From Prevotella sp. (GTDB lineage Bacteria > Bacteroidota > Bacteroidia > Bacteroidales > Bacteroidaceae), in NCBI GenBank assembly GCA_017449495.1, contig JAFTFO010000001.1, forward strand, positions 1 through 64,000: a DNA stretch of 64,000 bases. Reading direction: 5' to 3'. Positions 48,388-58,416 of this stretch are shown here, piece after piece. Below the pieces are notes generated by a model, which was given only the letters and a program-made list of their open reading frames with translations, was not told the origin of the DNA and did no database searches. Both the position numbers and the translations under genes were made by a program. Position 1 is the stretch's first letter. Each line of letters opens with the position of its first letter.

Positions 48388-50916
48388 ATGAAAGCAAAAC
48401 TACTGACAGCGTTTCTGGCAGCCGTCACGACGGTTTCCGCCCAACAACGACAAGAAATCACCCTCAGCGACAACTGGAGTTTCTCCCACGACCGACAGAC
48501 ATGGGAAAGCGTGTCCGTGCCCCACGACTGGGCCATCGCCGGACCCTTCGACAAGAAGTGGGACCTGCAGATGGTAGCCATCGAACAGAACGGCGAGAAG
48601 GAGGCCACCGAGAAGAGCGGGCGCTCTGGTGCCCTGCCCTGGATTGGTGAGGGTCACTACCGCCGTACCATCCACATCCCGGCCGACTGCCCACACGCCG
48701 AACTGGTGTTCGACGGTGCCATGGCTGAACCTACCGTCAGCCTGAACGGTCAGGAGGCGGGCTACTGGGCCTATGGCTATAACACATTCCGGGTGGACAT
48801 CACGCCCTATATGAAGGCGGGCGACAACCTGTTGGAGGTAGACCTGAAGAACGTGGAGGAGAGTTCACGCTGGTATCCCGGCGCCGGCATCTACCGTCCC
48901 GTGAAACTTGTGCTGACGGGCGAAGGCTGGATAGACCCGTGGAAGACCTTCATCCGCACTACCGAACTCAACGGTAATCAGGCGGTGGTCGACGTGACCG
49001 TCGGCTGTGGCAGCCCCCTCGACGGCGGTCTGGGCTTCGACGTGGAACTGCGCGACGCTCAAGGCAAACTGGTGGGTCATGAACATTCTTCTGAGGTCGA
49101 TAATGAAGGGTGCAGCCAACTGCGGTTTACCGTCGACCAGCCCCATCTGTGGACACCCGAGACCCCCTACCTCTATACCGCCCATATCATGTACATGCAG
49201 AACGGTCAGCAGCTCGACAAGGTGACTCAGAAGTTCGGCATCCGCACGGTAATGGTGTCGAAGGAGGGCGGCTTCCAGTTGAACGGCGTGACCCGCAAAC
49301 TGAAGGGTGTCTGCCTGCACCACGACCTCGGCCCCCTCGGTGCTGCCGTGAACAAGGCGGCCCTCATCCGCCAGATCAAGATGATGAAGGCGATGGGCTG
49401 CGACGCCATCCGCACCTCCCATAACATGCCCTCGCAGATGCAGATGGACATCTGCGACTCCCTCGGCATGATGGTGATGGCCGAGTCGTTCGACATGTGG
49501 CTCTACCCGAAGTGCAAGAACGGCTATGCCCGCTTCTTCGAGAAGTGGTGGTACGACGATATCGAGCACCTGATACTGGCCAACCGCAACCACCCCAGCA
49601 TCGTCATGTGGTCGATAGGCAATGAGATTCCCGAGCAGGGCAATAAGCAGGGGCGCGAGTGGAGCGAGAACCTGCAGGAGGCTTGTCACGGCCTCGACCC
49701 TACCCGCCCCGTCACCCAGGGACTCGACCATGCCGAGGCTTCCATCAAGAGCGGCGTGGCCAAACTGATGGACGTGCCGGGGTTCAACTACCGCGTACAT
49801 AAGTATCAGCAGAACATCGAACAGTTGCCACAGGGATTCCTCCTCGGCTCCGAGACGGCCTCGACGGTCAGCAGCCGAGGCGTGTATAAGTTCCCCGTCA
49901 AGGTCACCGACAACTCACAATATGCCTCCTGGGCACCGACCTACGATCCCAACGCCATCAAGAAGGCCGACGGCCAATGCTCCAGTTACGACGTGGAATA
50001 CTGCTCGTGGTCGAACCTGCCCGACGACGACTGGGTGTGGCAGGACGACCAGCCGTGGGTCATCGGTGAGTTCGTGTGGACAGGCTACGACTATCTCGGC
50101 GAGCCCACACCCTATGATGAGTACTGGCCCTCGCGCTCCAGTTACTTCGGCATCTGCGACCTCGCCGGACTGCCCAAGGACCGCTACTATCTGTATCGGA
50201 GCCGTTGGAACAAGGACGAGCACACCATCCATCTCCTGCCCCATTGGACCTGGGGCACCAGCAAGAAAGAGAAAGGCAACCGCATCGGCCAGGTGACGCC
50301 CGTCTACTGCTATACCGACTATCCCTCGGCTGAACTCTTCGTGAACGGCAAGAGCCAGGGCAAGGTGACGAAGAATCCTGCCGAGCGTCTGGATCGTTAC
50401 CGCCTGCGCTGGAACGATGTGAAGTATGAGCCGGGCGAGTTGAAGGTGGTGGTCTACGATGCCGAAGGTAAAGCCGTCGGCGAACAAACCGTCCGTACTG
50501 CCGGCAAGCCCACCGCCCTCAAGCTCGACGTCTGGACGGAACACATGGAACACATGGGGTCAGGAACACCTGTGTTCTCGCCAGAACACATTGTTCCTGA
50601 CCCCGTGTGTTCTCTCGCCGCCTCTGGCTCCGACCTCGCCTTCATCACCGTCTCGCTGACCGATGCCGACGGCAACCTCATCCCCCAGGCCGACGACCAG
50701 CTGACCTTCGAAGTCACGGGTGCAGGCTCCTTCGAGGCCGTCTGCAATGGTGATGCCACCAGTCTTGAGTCCTTCCGTCAGCCCACGATGCGCCTCTTCA
50801 ACGGCCAGTTGGTGGTCATCGTCCGTGGCAGCAAACAGCCCGGCACCCTCACCCTGAAGGTCACCGACACCACGCTGGCCCTCTCTGAGACCATCGATAT
50901 AATAGTCGGAGAATAG
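48388..50916 (+). CDS. GH2 beta-galactosidase
   Basis: Exported beta-galactosidase of 842 aa with a signal peptide (MKAKLLTAFLAAVTTVSAQ). The order is sugar-binding jelly-roll (about 25-180), Ig-like domain (185-285), TIM barrel with acid/base Glu413 in WSIGNEIPEQ and nucleophile Glu489 in LLGSETAST, then DUF4982-like and Ig-like C-terminal domains. Residues about 717-742 (TEHMEHMGSGTPVFSPEHIV) come from a palindromic element and sit in the linker before the last domain. It fits galactan or galactoside breakdown beside the GH53 gene. Confidence 0.93.
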   Translation: MKAKLLTAFLAAVTTVSAQQRQEITLSDNWSFSHDRQTWESVSVPHDWAIAGPFDKKWDLQMVAIEQNGEKEATEKSGRSGALPWIGEGHYRRTIHIPADCPHAELVFDGAMAEPTVSLNGQEAGYWAYGYNTFRVDITPYMKAGDNLLEVDLKNVEESSRWYPGAGIYRPVKLVLTGEGWIDPWKTFIRTTELNGNQAVVDVTVGCGSPLDGGLGFDVELRDAQGKLVGHEHSSEVDNEGCSQLRFTVDQPHLWTPETPYLYTAHIMYMQNGQQLDKVTQKFGIRTVMVSKEGGFQLNGVTRKLKGVCLHHDLGPLGAAVNKAALIRQIKMMKAMGCDAIRTSHNMPSQMQMDICDSLGMMVMAESFDMWLYPKCKNGYARFFEKWWYDDIEHLILANRNHPSIVMWSIGNEIPEQGNKQGREWSENLQEACHGLDPTRPVTQGLDHAEASIKSGVAKLMDVPGFNYRVHKYQQNIEQLPQGFLLGSETASTVSSRGVYKFPVKVTDNSQYASWAPTYDPNAIKKADGQCSSYDVEYCSWSNLPDDDWVWQDDQPWVIGEFVWTGYDYLGEPTPYDEYWPSRSSYFGICDLAGLPKDRYYLYRSRWNKDEHTIHLLPHWTWGTSKKEKGNRIGQVTPVYCYTDYPSAELFVNGKSQGKVTKNPAERLDRYRLRWNDVKYEPGELKVVVYDAEGKAVGEQTVRTAGKPTALKLDVWTEHMEHMGSGTPVFSPEHIVPDPVCSLAASGSDLAFITVSLTDADGNLIPQADDQLTFEVTGAGSFEAVCNGDATSLESFRQPTMRLFNGQLVVIVRGSKQPGTLTLKVTDTTLALSETIDIIVGE
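50538..50612. repeat. Palindromic element inserted in the GH2 coding sequence
   Basis: Outer arms 50548-50568 and 50592-50612 are complementary over 21 bp with one mismatch, inner arms TGTGTTCT/AGAACACA (50571-50578 and 50583-50590) are perfect, and GGAACACAT is duplicated at 50538-50546 and 50547-50555. The reading frame continues through. Confidence 0.85.
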
Positions 50917-50940
50917 AAAACTGTCACTCAAATTATTAAC

Positions 50941-51083
50941 GTTAGCGTTTGGCTATAGGCGAACGGTTGTTTGAGTACAGCCAAACGGTAGTAAGGATAG
51001 GGTAAAACCCCTGTGCTCATACCTGGTAACCCCTATAAACAGGCATCATCGTCCCTGTTATCAGGCATCTGCAACAACGTAAG
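50941..51083. repeat. Dispersed intergenic repeat, family B, copy 1
   Basis: In the 301-bp convergent gap. It runs from GTTAGCGTTTGGCTATAGGC to GCAACAACGTAAGG and matches 58482-58653 closely, with one 22-bp unit fewer. It includes GATAGGGTAAAACCCCT and AACAGGCATCA blocks common to both copies. Confidence 0.85.
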
Positions 51084-51139
51084 GTGCCACCTCTCTCCGA
51101 GTTCTCTGGCTCCTTCCTCCGACATTCAGAAAGTCGCAT

Positions 51140-51199
51140 GGTCGCATATGCGACCGTGCAACCATTCGGGGCGCAAAAGTGCCTGACCCCTTTGCGCCC
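51140..51199. repeat. Two palindromes after repeat B
   Basis: GGTCGCATATGCGACC (51140-51155) is a perfect 16-bp palindrome. GGGCGCAAA (51169-51177) pairs with TTTGCGCCC (51191-51199). No gene is seen between 50917 and 51217. Confidence 0.75.
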
Positions 51200-51217
51200 T
51201 GCTTGCCCTAAAAACTA

Positions 51218-51943
51218 TCATCTGATGCGGTCGTACCATTCCTTCAGGACGCCGCGTGGCGTGCCGTGGGAAACAAGGGCGTCGAGGGCCTCACGGGCTT
51301 CACGCTTGCGTCCCAGAAGGAGCAGAAGGTCGACCTTTGATACCGTAAATCCGGCATTGGCGGGCTTCAAGCGGATGGCCTCGCCCCAATCGAAGAGGGC
51401 CACCTCGTACTGCTGCTGCTCTGTCTCGAAGGCGGCACGGGCGGCATAGGCATCGGCGCTGTCGGGGAACATCTGGACGATATGGTTCAGCTCGTCCATC
51501 GTGTCAGACTTGCGCCCCATCTTCTGCAACACATGAGCCAGACCAAGACGAGCCTCGAGGTGCAGGGGCTCTATGGCGAGAAACGCGTCATAGTCGGCCT
51601 TCGCCTGACCATAGTGTTTCTGTCGCTCATGGACGTAGGCCCGGAAGAAGAGGGCCGCGAGGTTCTTCTCGTCGGCACGCAGGATGCGACCATACTCCGC
51701 CAGCGCATAGTCCCACCGCTCCAACTGGATGTCGGCCTCCGCCTTGCGCAGACGGAGGTCGATGTTGTTGGGGTCTTGCTTGAGGCTGGCGCTGAGCACC
51801 TCCAGGGAGTCACGCCATTGTTGACGTGTTAGAGATTGAGAAAAAGAGGAAAGAAGAAAATGGGAAAGAAATACCGCAGTCAGCAGCACACGCCATTTCC
51901 CATTTCCTCCATCTCTCATTCTCTCTTTTTCTTTACTTCTCAT
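51218..51943 (-). CDS. Tetratricopeptide-repeat protein
   Basis: A 241-aa protein with a signal-type hydrophobic stretch ([17 protein letters not shown]) and about four TPR units, for example [20 protein letters not shown] and the next unit [20 protein letters not shown]. The start is chosen at 51943, where ATGA overlaps the leuB stop (TGA 51942-51940); an upstream ATG at 51970 is also in frame. The protein is probably exported and a scaffold; function unknown. Last gene of the leu operon. Confidence 0.82.
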   Translation of the reverse strand: MRSKEKERMRDGGNGKWRVLLTAVFLSHFLLSSFSQSLTRQQWRDSLEVLSASLKQDPNNIDLRLRKAEADIQLERWDYALAEYGRILRADEKNLAALFFRAYVHERQKHYGQAKADYDAFLAIEPLHLEARLGLAHVLQKMGRKSDTMDELNHIVQMFPDSADAYAARAAFETEQQQYEVALFDWGEAIRLKPANAGFTVSKVDLLLLLGRKREAREALDALVSHGTPRGVLKEWYDRIR

Positions 51944-53001
51944 TGTCTCATGATATAATCCACGATCCACGATCCTACCTCACGGGTGCCATACTTGGCT
52001 CCGCCTTCTACTTGGATCTCGGGAGTGCGGACATGGGCATCGAGCGAAGCATTGACGGCCTCACGGACGAGGGCGCCCTCCTTGTTCAGACCGAAGTGCT
52101 CGAGCAGCATGGCGGCGGAGAGTATCTGTGCCAAGGGGTTGGCGAGATTCTGACCAGCGGCCTGAGGCCATGAGCCATGAACGGGCTCGAACAGCGGCGT
52201 ATGCTCGCCCAACGAGGATGAGGGCTGCAAGCCCATAGAGCCCGTGATGCAAGAAGTCTCGTCGGTGAGGATGTCGCCGAAGGTGTTCTCCGTCACGATG
52301 ACATCGAAGAACCGGGGATCTGTCAGCACACGCATAGAAGCGTTGTCGATGAACATATAGTCGGTCTTCACCTCGGGATACTGTGGTTCCATCTCCTGGG
52401 CGATCTGTCGCCACAGACGGGAAGAGGCCAGCACGTTGGCCTTGTCGACCACCGTCAGGTGCTTCCTTCTGGTCATAGCCATCTCGAAGGCCACCTTCAG
52501 GATACGCTCAATCTCGGGGCGGGTGTAGATGTCGGTATCGTAGGCCTTGTCGTTGTCCTGATACTTCTCACCGAAATACATGCCACCCGTCAGCTCACGG
52601 ATCACCACGAAGTCGGCACCACGCAGCAGTTCGTCCTTCAGCGGTGACTTGTGGAGCAGACAGTCGAAGGTGGCTACGGGGCGCACATTGGCAAAGAGCC
52701 CGAGTTTCTTACGCATGGCCAACAGGCCTGTCTCGGGACGTACCTTCGCCGTCGGGTTATTGTCATACTTCAGGTCGCCCACGGCAGCGAAGAGTACTGC
52801 ATCTGCACGCATACACACCTCGTGAGTACTTTCGGGATAAGGATCGCCCACCTCGTCGATGGCATGAGCACCGCAGATGGCAGGCTCGTATTCAAACTCG
52901 TGGCCGCATTTCTTGGCAATCGCGTCAAGCACAGCCACACCTTGTTTCATAATCTCGGGGCCGATACCATCGCCCTCAAGAATCGCAATCTTTAATTTCA
53001 T
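51940..53001 (-). CDS. leuB: 3-isopropylmalate dehydrogenase
   Basis: NAD-dependent oxidative decarboxylation in leucine synthesis. The 353-aa protein has [11 protein letters not shown] at the N-terminus, [10 protein letters not shown], and the metal/NAD segment [13 protein letters not shown], with [18 protein letters not shown] near the C-terminus. It is 15 nt after the leuA2 gene and couples to the TPR gene by ATGA. Confidence 0.97.
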   Translation of the reverse strand: MKLKIAILEGDGIGPEIMKQGVAVLDAIAKKCGHEFEYEPAICGAHAIDEVGDPYPESTHEVCMRADAVLFAAVGDLKYDNNPTAKVRPETGLLAMRKKLGLFANVRPVATFDCLLHKSPLKDELLRGADFVVIRELTGGMYFGEKYQDNDKAYDTDIYTRPEIERILKVAFEMAMTRRKHLTVVDKANVLASSRLWRQIAQEMEPQYPEVKTDYMFIDNASMRVLTDPRFFDVIVTENTFGDILTDETSCITGSMGLQPSSSLGEHTPLFEPVHGSWPQAAGQNLANPLAQILSAAMLLEHFGLNKEGALVREAVNASLDAHVRTPEIQVEGGAKYGTREVGSWIVDYIMRQ

Positions 53002-53016
53002 ATCTTAATCTCTAAA

Positions 53017-54591
53017 CTATAAACTATCAACTTGTTCATTCTCATAGATGTTCAACATCTTAAACGTCGCCTTAATGGCGGCCTCCGTCTGGTCGGCATC
53101 GAGACCGCGGGTGCGGATGATCTTGCCGTTGTCATTCCAGGTGATGACCGTCTGCACGAGGGCGTCGGTTCGTCCGCCCGGGGGGATGGTGACGGCGTAG
53201 TTCTGCAGGATGGGGAACGTGCGGTTCAGGTACTTCTTATAAATATAGCGCAGCGACTTCACGAAGGCGTCGTACTGACCGTCGCCCGTGGCGCTGGCCT
53301 CATACTCCTGACCGTTGATCTCGACTTTAATGTTTGCTCCAGGCTTCAGACCGTAAGCTGTTGAAACAACATAACTTACCAACTTGACATTATCCTCTGG
53401 TGCGTCGTGCTTCAGCACGTCGCTGACGATGAAGGGCAGATCGTCTTGAGTGACGCGCTCTTTCTTGTCGCCCAGTTCTGTGATGCGCTGGGTGACGCGA
53501 CGAGTCTGCTCCGGAGTCAACTCCAAGCCGAGTTCCTCTAAATTCTTGATGATGTTCGCCTTGCCGCTGTTCTTGCCGAGGTCGTACTCCCGGCGACGAC
53601 CGAAGCGCTCAGGCACAAGGGCGTTCTGGTAGAGGCCGTTTTTCTTGTCGCCGTCAGCATGGACACCGGCCACCTGCGTAAACACATTGTCGCCGATGAT
53701 CGGCTGATTGGGCGCAACGGCAATACCACTATAGCTCTCCACCAGACGGGAGATGTCGTTGAGTTTATCCTCGCGGATGTTCGTCTTGGCGTTGAACTGG
53801 TCCTTCAGGATCACTTGCACACTCGACAGCGGCGCATTGCCACAACGCTCGCCCAGACCGTTCACCGTCACATGGAGTCCCTTCGCGCCGCTAAGCACGG
53901 CAGCGAGGGAGTTAGACACGGCCAGGTCGTAGTCGTTATGGGCGTGGAAGTCGAAGTGGGTATCGGGATAGCGCTTCATCATCTTACGGAAGTACTCGAT
54001 ACATTGCAGGGGGTTCATAATGCCAAGCGTGTCGGGGAGCATGAAACGGCGGATGCCGATGTCGCAGAGGGCATCCATCATCTGATAGACATAGAAGGGC
54101 GAATCCTTCATGCCGTTCGACCAGTCCTCGAGATAGAGGTTCACGGTCATGCCCTTGCTGCGGGCATATCTCACCGTCTGGCAGATGTCCTCGATGTGTT
54201 CCTCGGGCGTTTTCTTCAACTGTTCCTGACAATGGCGCAGCGAGCCCTTTGCCAACAGGTTGACGGTCTTACAGCCACAGGAGTCGATCCAGTCGATGCT
54301 CTTGCCACCGTCGATGAATCCAAGTACCTCTACCTGGCTAAGCTTGTCGATCTTCTCGGCAAAGCGGCAGATCATACCGACGGCCTCCTTCTCCCCTTCC
54401 GACACGCGGGCCGAGGCCACCTCGATGCGGTCTACGTTCAGGTCGTCGAGGAGCATGCGGGCGATGATGAGCTTCTCGTGTGGCAGGAAACTGACACCGC
54501 TGGTCTGCTCGCCGTCGCGCAACGTAGAGTCCATGATCTCTACAAAGGGTTGCAGGCGTCGATACTGTCCTACTTGTTCTGCTGTTCCCAT
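53017..54591 (-). CDS. Second 2-isopropylmalate synthase-type enzyme, probably citramalate synthase
   Basis: The 524-aa DRE-TIM metallolyase starts at MGTAEQVGQYRRLQPFVEI (54591), overlapping leuD by 22 nt; a longer in-frame extension inside leuD is not expected. It has IMDSTLRDGEQTSGVSF, DFHAHNDYDLAV and NGLGERCGNAPLSS, and a LeuA-type C-terminal dimer domain. It is a paralog of leuA in the same operon. Such second copies in Bacteroidales are often annotated as citramalate or isopropylmalate synthases; citramalate synthase would supply 2-oxobutyrate for isoleucine. That assignment is inference. Confidence 0.85.
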   Translation of the reverse strand: MGTAEQVGQYRRLQPFVEIMDSTLRDGEQTSGVSFLPHEKLIIARMLLDDLNVDRIEVASARVSEGEKEAVGMICRFAEKIDKLSQVEVLGFIDGGKSIDWIDSCGCKTVNLLAKGSLRHCQEQLKKTPEEHIEDICQTVRYARSKGMTVNLYLEDWSNGMKDSPFYVYQMMDALCDIGIRRFMLPDTLGIMNPLQCIEYFRKMMKRYPDTHFDFHAHNDYDLAVSNSLAAVLSGAKGLHVTVNGLGERCGNAPLSSVQVILKDQFNAKTNIREDKLNDISRLVESYSGIAVAPNQPIIGDNVFTQVAGVHADGDKKNGLYQNALVPERFGRRREYDLGKNSGKANIIKNLEELGLELTPEQTRRVTQRITELGDKKERVTQDDLPFIVSDVLKHDAPEDNVKLVSYVVSTAYGLKPGANIKVEINGQEYEASATGDGQYDAFVKSLRYIYKKYLNRTFPILQNYAVTIPPGGRTDALVQTVITWNDNGKIIRTRGLDADQTEAAIKATFKMLNIYENEQVDSL

Positions 54592-55166
54592 AGTTCTGTC
54601 TTTTCTTTGTTCTGTACGAGGAAGTCGATGTCGTCGAGCCCGTTCATCAGGCAATGTTTCTTGTAGCCGTTGATATCGAAGTGCTCGCTGTGGCCGGTGG
54701 CCTTGTTGGTCACGGTCTGCGCGGGGAGGTCGACCTCCACCTCTGTCTTCGAATCAGCCTTGATGCTGTCGAAGAGTTCCGTCAGGAATGCCTCAGACAC
54801 AACTACCGGCAGCACGAAGTTGTTCAGTTCGTTGTTCTTGTGGATATCGGCAAAGAAACTGCTGATGACCACTCTGAAGCCGTAGCCAGCGATGGCCCAG
54901 GCGGCATGTTCACGGCTCGATCCAGAACCGAAGTTCTTGCCTGCCACGAGGATACAGCCCGAGTAGCGGGGGTCGTTGAGCACGAAGTCCTTGTTCACGG
55001 TGCCGTCGCTGTTGTAGCGCCAGTCGCGGAACAGGTTGTCGCCAAAGAAACTCTCCTCACGCGTCGTTGCTTTCAGGAAACGAGCGGGGATGATCTGGTC
55101 GGTGTCCACATTCTCTAAAGGAAGGGGCACACAGGTGGATGTTATAACGTTGAATTTCTGTTTCAT
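54570..55166 (-). CDS. leuD: 3-isopropylmalate dehydratase small subunit
   Basis: A 198-aa swivel-domain subunit working with LeuC. Typical blocks are PLPLENVDTDQIIPARFLK and GKNFGSGSSREHAAWAI. It lies 27 nt after leuC and overlaps the leuA2 start. Confidence 0.96.
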   Translation of the reverse strand: MKQKFNVITSTCVPLPLENVDTDQIIPARFLKATTREESFFGDNLFRDWRYNSDGTVNKDFVLNDPRYSGCILVAGKNFGSGSSREHAAWAIAGYGFRVVISSFFADIHKNNELNNFVLPVVVSEAFLTELFDSIKADSKTEVEVDLPAQTVTNKATGHSEHFDINGYKKHCLMNGLDDIDFLVQNKEKTELWEQQNK

Positions 55167-55193
55167 ATTTATTGTTCAATCATCAATGCTCAA

Positions 55194-56588
55194 TCAAATC
55201 ATCTCTCTGGGGTCGGTGATGACACCTGTGACGGCAGCAGCGGCTGCGACGAGGGGACTTGCCAGGATGGTGCGGGCACCAGGACCCTGACGACCCTCAA
55301 AGTTACGGTTAGAGGTCGACACGCTGAGTTTACCGGCAGGAATCTTGTCGTCGTTCATGGCCAGACAGGCCGAGCAACCTGGCTGACGAATCTCAAAGCC
55401 CGCAGCCTCAAGCACCTTGTCAAGGCCTTCCTCTCGGATCTGACGATCCACAGCCCATGAGCCGGGAACGAGCCAGGCAATGACATCTTTCGCCTTCTGA
55501 CGACCCTTCACGATGGAGGCAAAGGCACGGAAGTCCTCAATGCGGCCATTGGTGCAGGCACCAAGGAACACGTAGTCCACCTTCTTACCCAACAGTTTCT
55601 CGCCGGGCTGGAATCCCATGTAGTCCAGTGCTTTCTGGAAGCCCTGCTCAGGCGACTTGGCCTGGGCAGCCGTCTCAGGAATGTTCTCCGTAATCCCGAT
55701 GCCCATGCCGGGGTTGGTTCCATAAGTGATGCGCGGTTCGACATCTTCCGCCTTGAAAATCAACTCCTTATCAAACACAGCATCGTCTCCACTCTTCAAT
55801 GTCTTCCAATAGGCAACGGCCTTATCCCAATCATCACCCTTCGGGGCGAAGTCACGCCCCTTGATATAGGCGAACGTGGTCTCATCAGGCGCGATGAAAC
55901 CGCCTCTGGCACCCATCTCGATAGAGAGGTTACAGAGCGTCAGGCGACCCTCCATCGATAATGTTGTAATGACATCACCGGCATACTCCACGAAATAACC
56001 AGTAGCGCCTGAGGTCGTCAGTTGTGCCATCAGATAGAGGGCCACGTCTTTCGCTGTTACACCCTTACCCAACTGACCGTTGATGGTGATGCGCATCGAC
56101 TTCGGCTTCTGCTGAAGGATGCATTGCGAGGCCAATACCATCTCCACCTCTGAGGTTCCTATGCCGAAGGCCACGGCTCCCATCGCTCCATGCGTCGACG
56201 TATGCGAGTCGCCACAGACAATCGTCATGCCTGGCAGAGAGAGTCCTTTCTCAGGTCCTACCACGTGGATGATACCATTGCTCTTATCCATCATGCCGTA
56301 GTGCGCAAGTCCGAACTCAGCGGCATTCTTGGCCAGCGTGTCCACCTGTTTCTTGCTCACGGGGTCCTCGATGGGTTTGTCTTGATCGTGCGTCGGCGTA
56401 TTATGGTCAGGCATACAGAATATCTGTCCCGGGCGGAAACACTTCAGTCCACGGGCACGCATTCCGTCGAAGGCCTGCGGCGACGTTACCTCATGACAGT
56501 ACAGCCGATCGATATACAACTGTGTCGGACCATCCTCCACCTGCTGAACCACGTGCTTGTCCCAAATCTTATCAAATAGTGTATTCAT
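55194..56588 (-). CDS. leuC: 3-isopropylmalate dehydratase large subunit
   Basis: A 464-aa aconitase-family Fe-S isomerase. The start [14 protein letters not shown] is preceded by leuA with a 1-nt overlap (TGATG). Signatures include [14 protein letters not shown] and the cluster Cys in [14 protein letters not shown] and [11 protein letters not shown]. Pairs with LeuD. Confidence 0.97.
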   Translation of the reverse strand: MNTLFDKIWDKHVVQQVEDGPTQLYIDRLYCHEVTSPQAFDGMRARGLKCFRPGQIFCMPDHNTPTHDQDKPIEDPVSKKQVDTLAKNAAEFGLAHYGMMDKSNGIIHVVGPEKGLSLPGMTIVCGDSHTSTHGAMGAVAFGIGTSEVEMVLASQCILQQKPKSMRITINGQLGKGVTAKDVALYLMAQLTTSGATGYFVEYAGDVITTLSMEGRLTLCNLSIEMGARGGFIAPDETTFAYIKGRDFAPKGDDWDKAVAYWKTLKSGDDAVFDKELIFKAEDVEPRITYGTNPGMGIGITENIPETAAQAKSPEQGFQKALDYMGFQPGEKLLGKKVDYVFLGACTNGRIEDFRAFASIVKGRQKAKDVIAWLVPGSWAVDRQIREEGLDKVLEAAGFEIRQPGCSACLAMNDDKIPAGKLSVSTSNRNFEGRQGPGARTILASPLVAAAAAVTGVITDPREMI

Positions 56589-58090
56589 CAGTCTTCTTTC
56601 TTAAATTTATTGATACAGTCGATATATGCCTCGACAGAAGCCGTCACGATATCCGTGTTGGCACCGAAGCCATAGTAAAGCGAACCGTCGTACTCCACCT
56701 GCATGTGAACCTTACCCACATCGTCAGAGCCCTTCGAAATGGCCTGGATGGTGAACTCCTTCAGTGTCATCTGCTTCATGATGATCTTCTTCAGCGCCTT
56801 GATGGCGGCATCCACAGGACCGTTGCCCGAGGCAGCAGCCTCAAACTTCTGTCCGCTGATGTCAAGCCCGATGGAGGCCACGCTCTTCACACCCTTACCA
56901 GTGGTCACCTGCAGGAAGTCGAGACGTACAGCATGGGCGTCGGCCATATCGGCACCAGCCAGCATCAGCACATCAGCATCGGTCACCTCCTTCTTCTGAT
57001 CGGCCAATGACAGGAACTTCTCATAAATCTTGTCGAGTTTCTCTTCCTCGAGGTCTACGCCGTTCACGTGCAGACGGTGCTTCAGGGCTGCACGGCCACT
57101 GCGGGCGGTGAGCACGATCGAGTTATCGTCGATGCCCACATCCTTCGGGTCGATGATCTCGTAGGTATGCACATTCTTCAATACGCCATCCTGATGGATG
57201 CCACTTGAGTGAGCAAAGGCATTACGACCCACAATGGCCTTGTTCGGCTGTACGGGCATGTTCATCAGACTCGAAACCATACGGCTGGTCGGATAGATTT
57301 TCGTGGTGTTGATATTCGTGTCGATGCCGAGACCCTTGTGGCACTTCAAGATCATGGCGATCTCTTCGAGCGAGGTGTTACCAGCCCGCTCACCGATGCC
57401 ATTGATGGTCACCTCCACCTGTCGGGCGCCCGCCATCACGCCGTTAAACGTGTTGGCTGTGGCCATGCCTAAGTCATTGTGACAATGGGTCGAGATGATG
57501 GCACGGTCAATGCCGTCGACATGCTCTTTCAGATACTTAATCTTCTCATAATACTCCTGCGGCAGACAGTAGCCCGTCGTGTCGGGGATATTTACAACTG
57601 TTGCGCCAGCCTTGATCACAGCCTCTACCACACGGGCGAGGTACTCGTTGTCCGTGCGGCCGGCATCCTCGCAGTAGAACTCCACGTCGTCGACGAAGCG
57701 CTTGGCATACTTCGTGGCAGCCACAGCCCGTCCGAGAATCTCCTCACGGGTGGAGTTGAACTTGTACTTGATGTGCTCGTCGCTTGTGCCGATACCCGTG
57801 TGGATGCGCTTGTGCTTGGCATACTTCAGGGCGTCGAAGGCCACGTCGATATCCTTCTCCACCGCCCGCGTCAGGGCACAGATCACGGGCCACGTCACGG
57901 CCTTTGAGATTTCAATCACCGAATTATAGTCTCCGGGGCTCGAAATGGGAAATCCTGCTTCGATCACGTCCACGCCCAACTGCTCCAGGGCCTTTGCCAC
58001 CTGAATCTTCTCTACGGTGTTTAACTGGCATCCGGGAACCTGCTCGCCGTCGCGCAGGGTTGTGTCGAAAATAAACAATCTGTCATTCAT
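56588..58090 (-). CDS. leuA: 2-isopropylmalate synthase
   Basis: First committed step of leucine synthesis, condensing acetyl-CoA with 2-oxoisovalerate. The 500-aa protein has [33 protein letters not shown] and [14 protein letters not shown], followed by the regulatory C-terminal domain ([20 protein letters not shown]). It heads leuACD-leuA2-leuB-TPR and is preceded by a leader-peptide attenuator. Confidence 0.97.
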   Translation of the reverse strand: MNDRLFIFDTTLRDGEQVPGCQLNTVEKIQVAKALEQLGVDVIEAGFPISSPGDYNSVIEISKAVTWPVICALTRAVEKDIDVAFDALKYAKHKRIHTGIGTSDEHIKYKFNSTREEILGRAVAATKYAKRFVDDVEFYCEDAGRTDNEYLARVVEAVIKAGATVVNIPDTTGYCLPQEYYEKIKYLKEHVDGIDRAIISTHCHNDLGMATANTFNGVMAGARQVEVTINGIGERAGNTSLEEIAMILKCHKGLGIDTNINTTKIYPTSRMVSSLMNMPVQPNKAIVGRNAFAHSSGIHQDGVLKNVHTYEIIDPKDVGIDDNSIVLTARSGRAALKHRLHVNGVDLEEEKLDKIYEKFLSLADQKKEVTDADVLMLAGADMADAHAVRLDFLQVTTGKGVKSVASIGLDISGQKFEAAASGNGPVDAAIKALKKIIMKQMTLKEFTIQAISKGSDDVGKVHMQVEYDGSLYYGFGANTDIVTASVEAYIDCINKFKKED

Positions 58091-58151
58091 CGTCTTGTTT
58101 GTTTTTATTAATGTTGTTAATATGTATTCTGTTCTCTTGAGATGTTTGTTT

Positions 58152-58189
58152 AAAAATTAAGCCCTTCACACTCGGAAGTGAGAAGGGCT
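58152..58189 (-). terminator. Attenuator terminator of the leu operon
   Basis: On the minus strand AGCCCTTC (58189-58182) pairs with GAAGGGCT (58167-58160), with an inner CACT/AGTG pairing, then TTAATTTTT. It stands 62 nt before leuA and 33 nt after the leader-peptide stop. Confidence 0.92.
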
Positions 58190-58222
58190 CTATATCGTTT
58201 CGTATGTTTCTTACCTTATTAA

Positions 58223-58303
58223 TTATATATACGCCTTATCACTTCCGCCTGCTCCCTGCAGTCGAATAATAATCAGGCCACCCAGTAGATTAAGATTCAT
58301 CAT
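58223..58303 (-). CDS. leuL: Leu/Ile-rich leader peptide of the leuA operon
   Basis: A 26-codon frame on the minus strand from ATG at 58303 to TAA at 58225-58223. It begins MMNLNLLGGLIIIRL, so five of the first fifteen residues are Leu and three are Ile, then ends in GGSDKAYI. Bases 58246-58234, which encode GGSDK, read GGAAGTGATAAGG and can pair with 12 of 13 bases of the terminator's 5' arm (58186-58174). A ribosome stalled on Leu/Ile codons would leave the antiterminator free; a ribosome at the stop would cover it. This is the layout of translation-controlled attenuation. Confidence 0.87.
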   Translation of the reverse strand: MMNLNLLGGLIIIRLQGAGGSDKAYI

Positions 58304-58333
58304 ACTTTTCTTACATTTTCTCGTTTTCGGCTG

Positions 58334-58365
58334 CAAAAGTAAACATTTTCATTGTAACCAACAAA
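58334..58365 (-). promoter_or_regulatory. Consensus promoter of the leu operon (-33 TTTG, -7 TACTTTTG)
   Basis: On the minus strand TTTG (58365-58362) and TACTTTTG (58341-58334) are exactly 20 bp apart. The start should be near 58327, about 24 nt before the leader peptide. Confidence 0.85.
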
Positions 58366-58416
58366 TATTTTGTCACTTTTTTGCCCAAAACTCTTTCTTA
58401 ATGTCATTTTTTAACA

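Noticed and set aside
48865-49800. 311-aa minus-strand frame opposite the GH2 gene
   Set aside because: Shadow of the GH2 catalytic domain.
53659-54666. 335-aa plus-strand frame opposite leuA2
   Set aside because: Shadow; the minus strand carries full DRE-TIM motifs.
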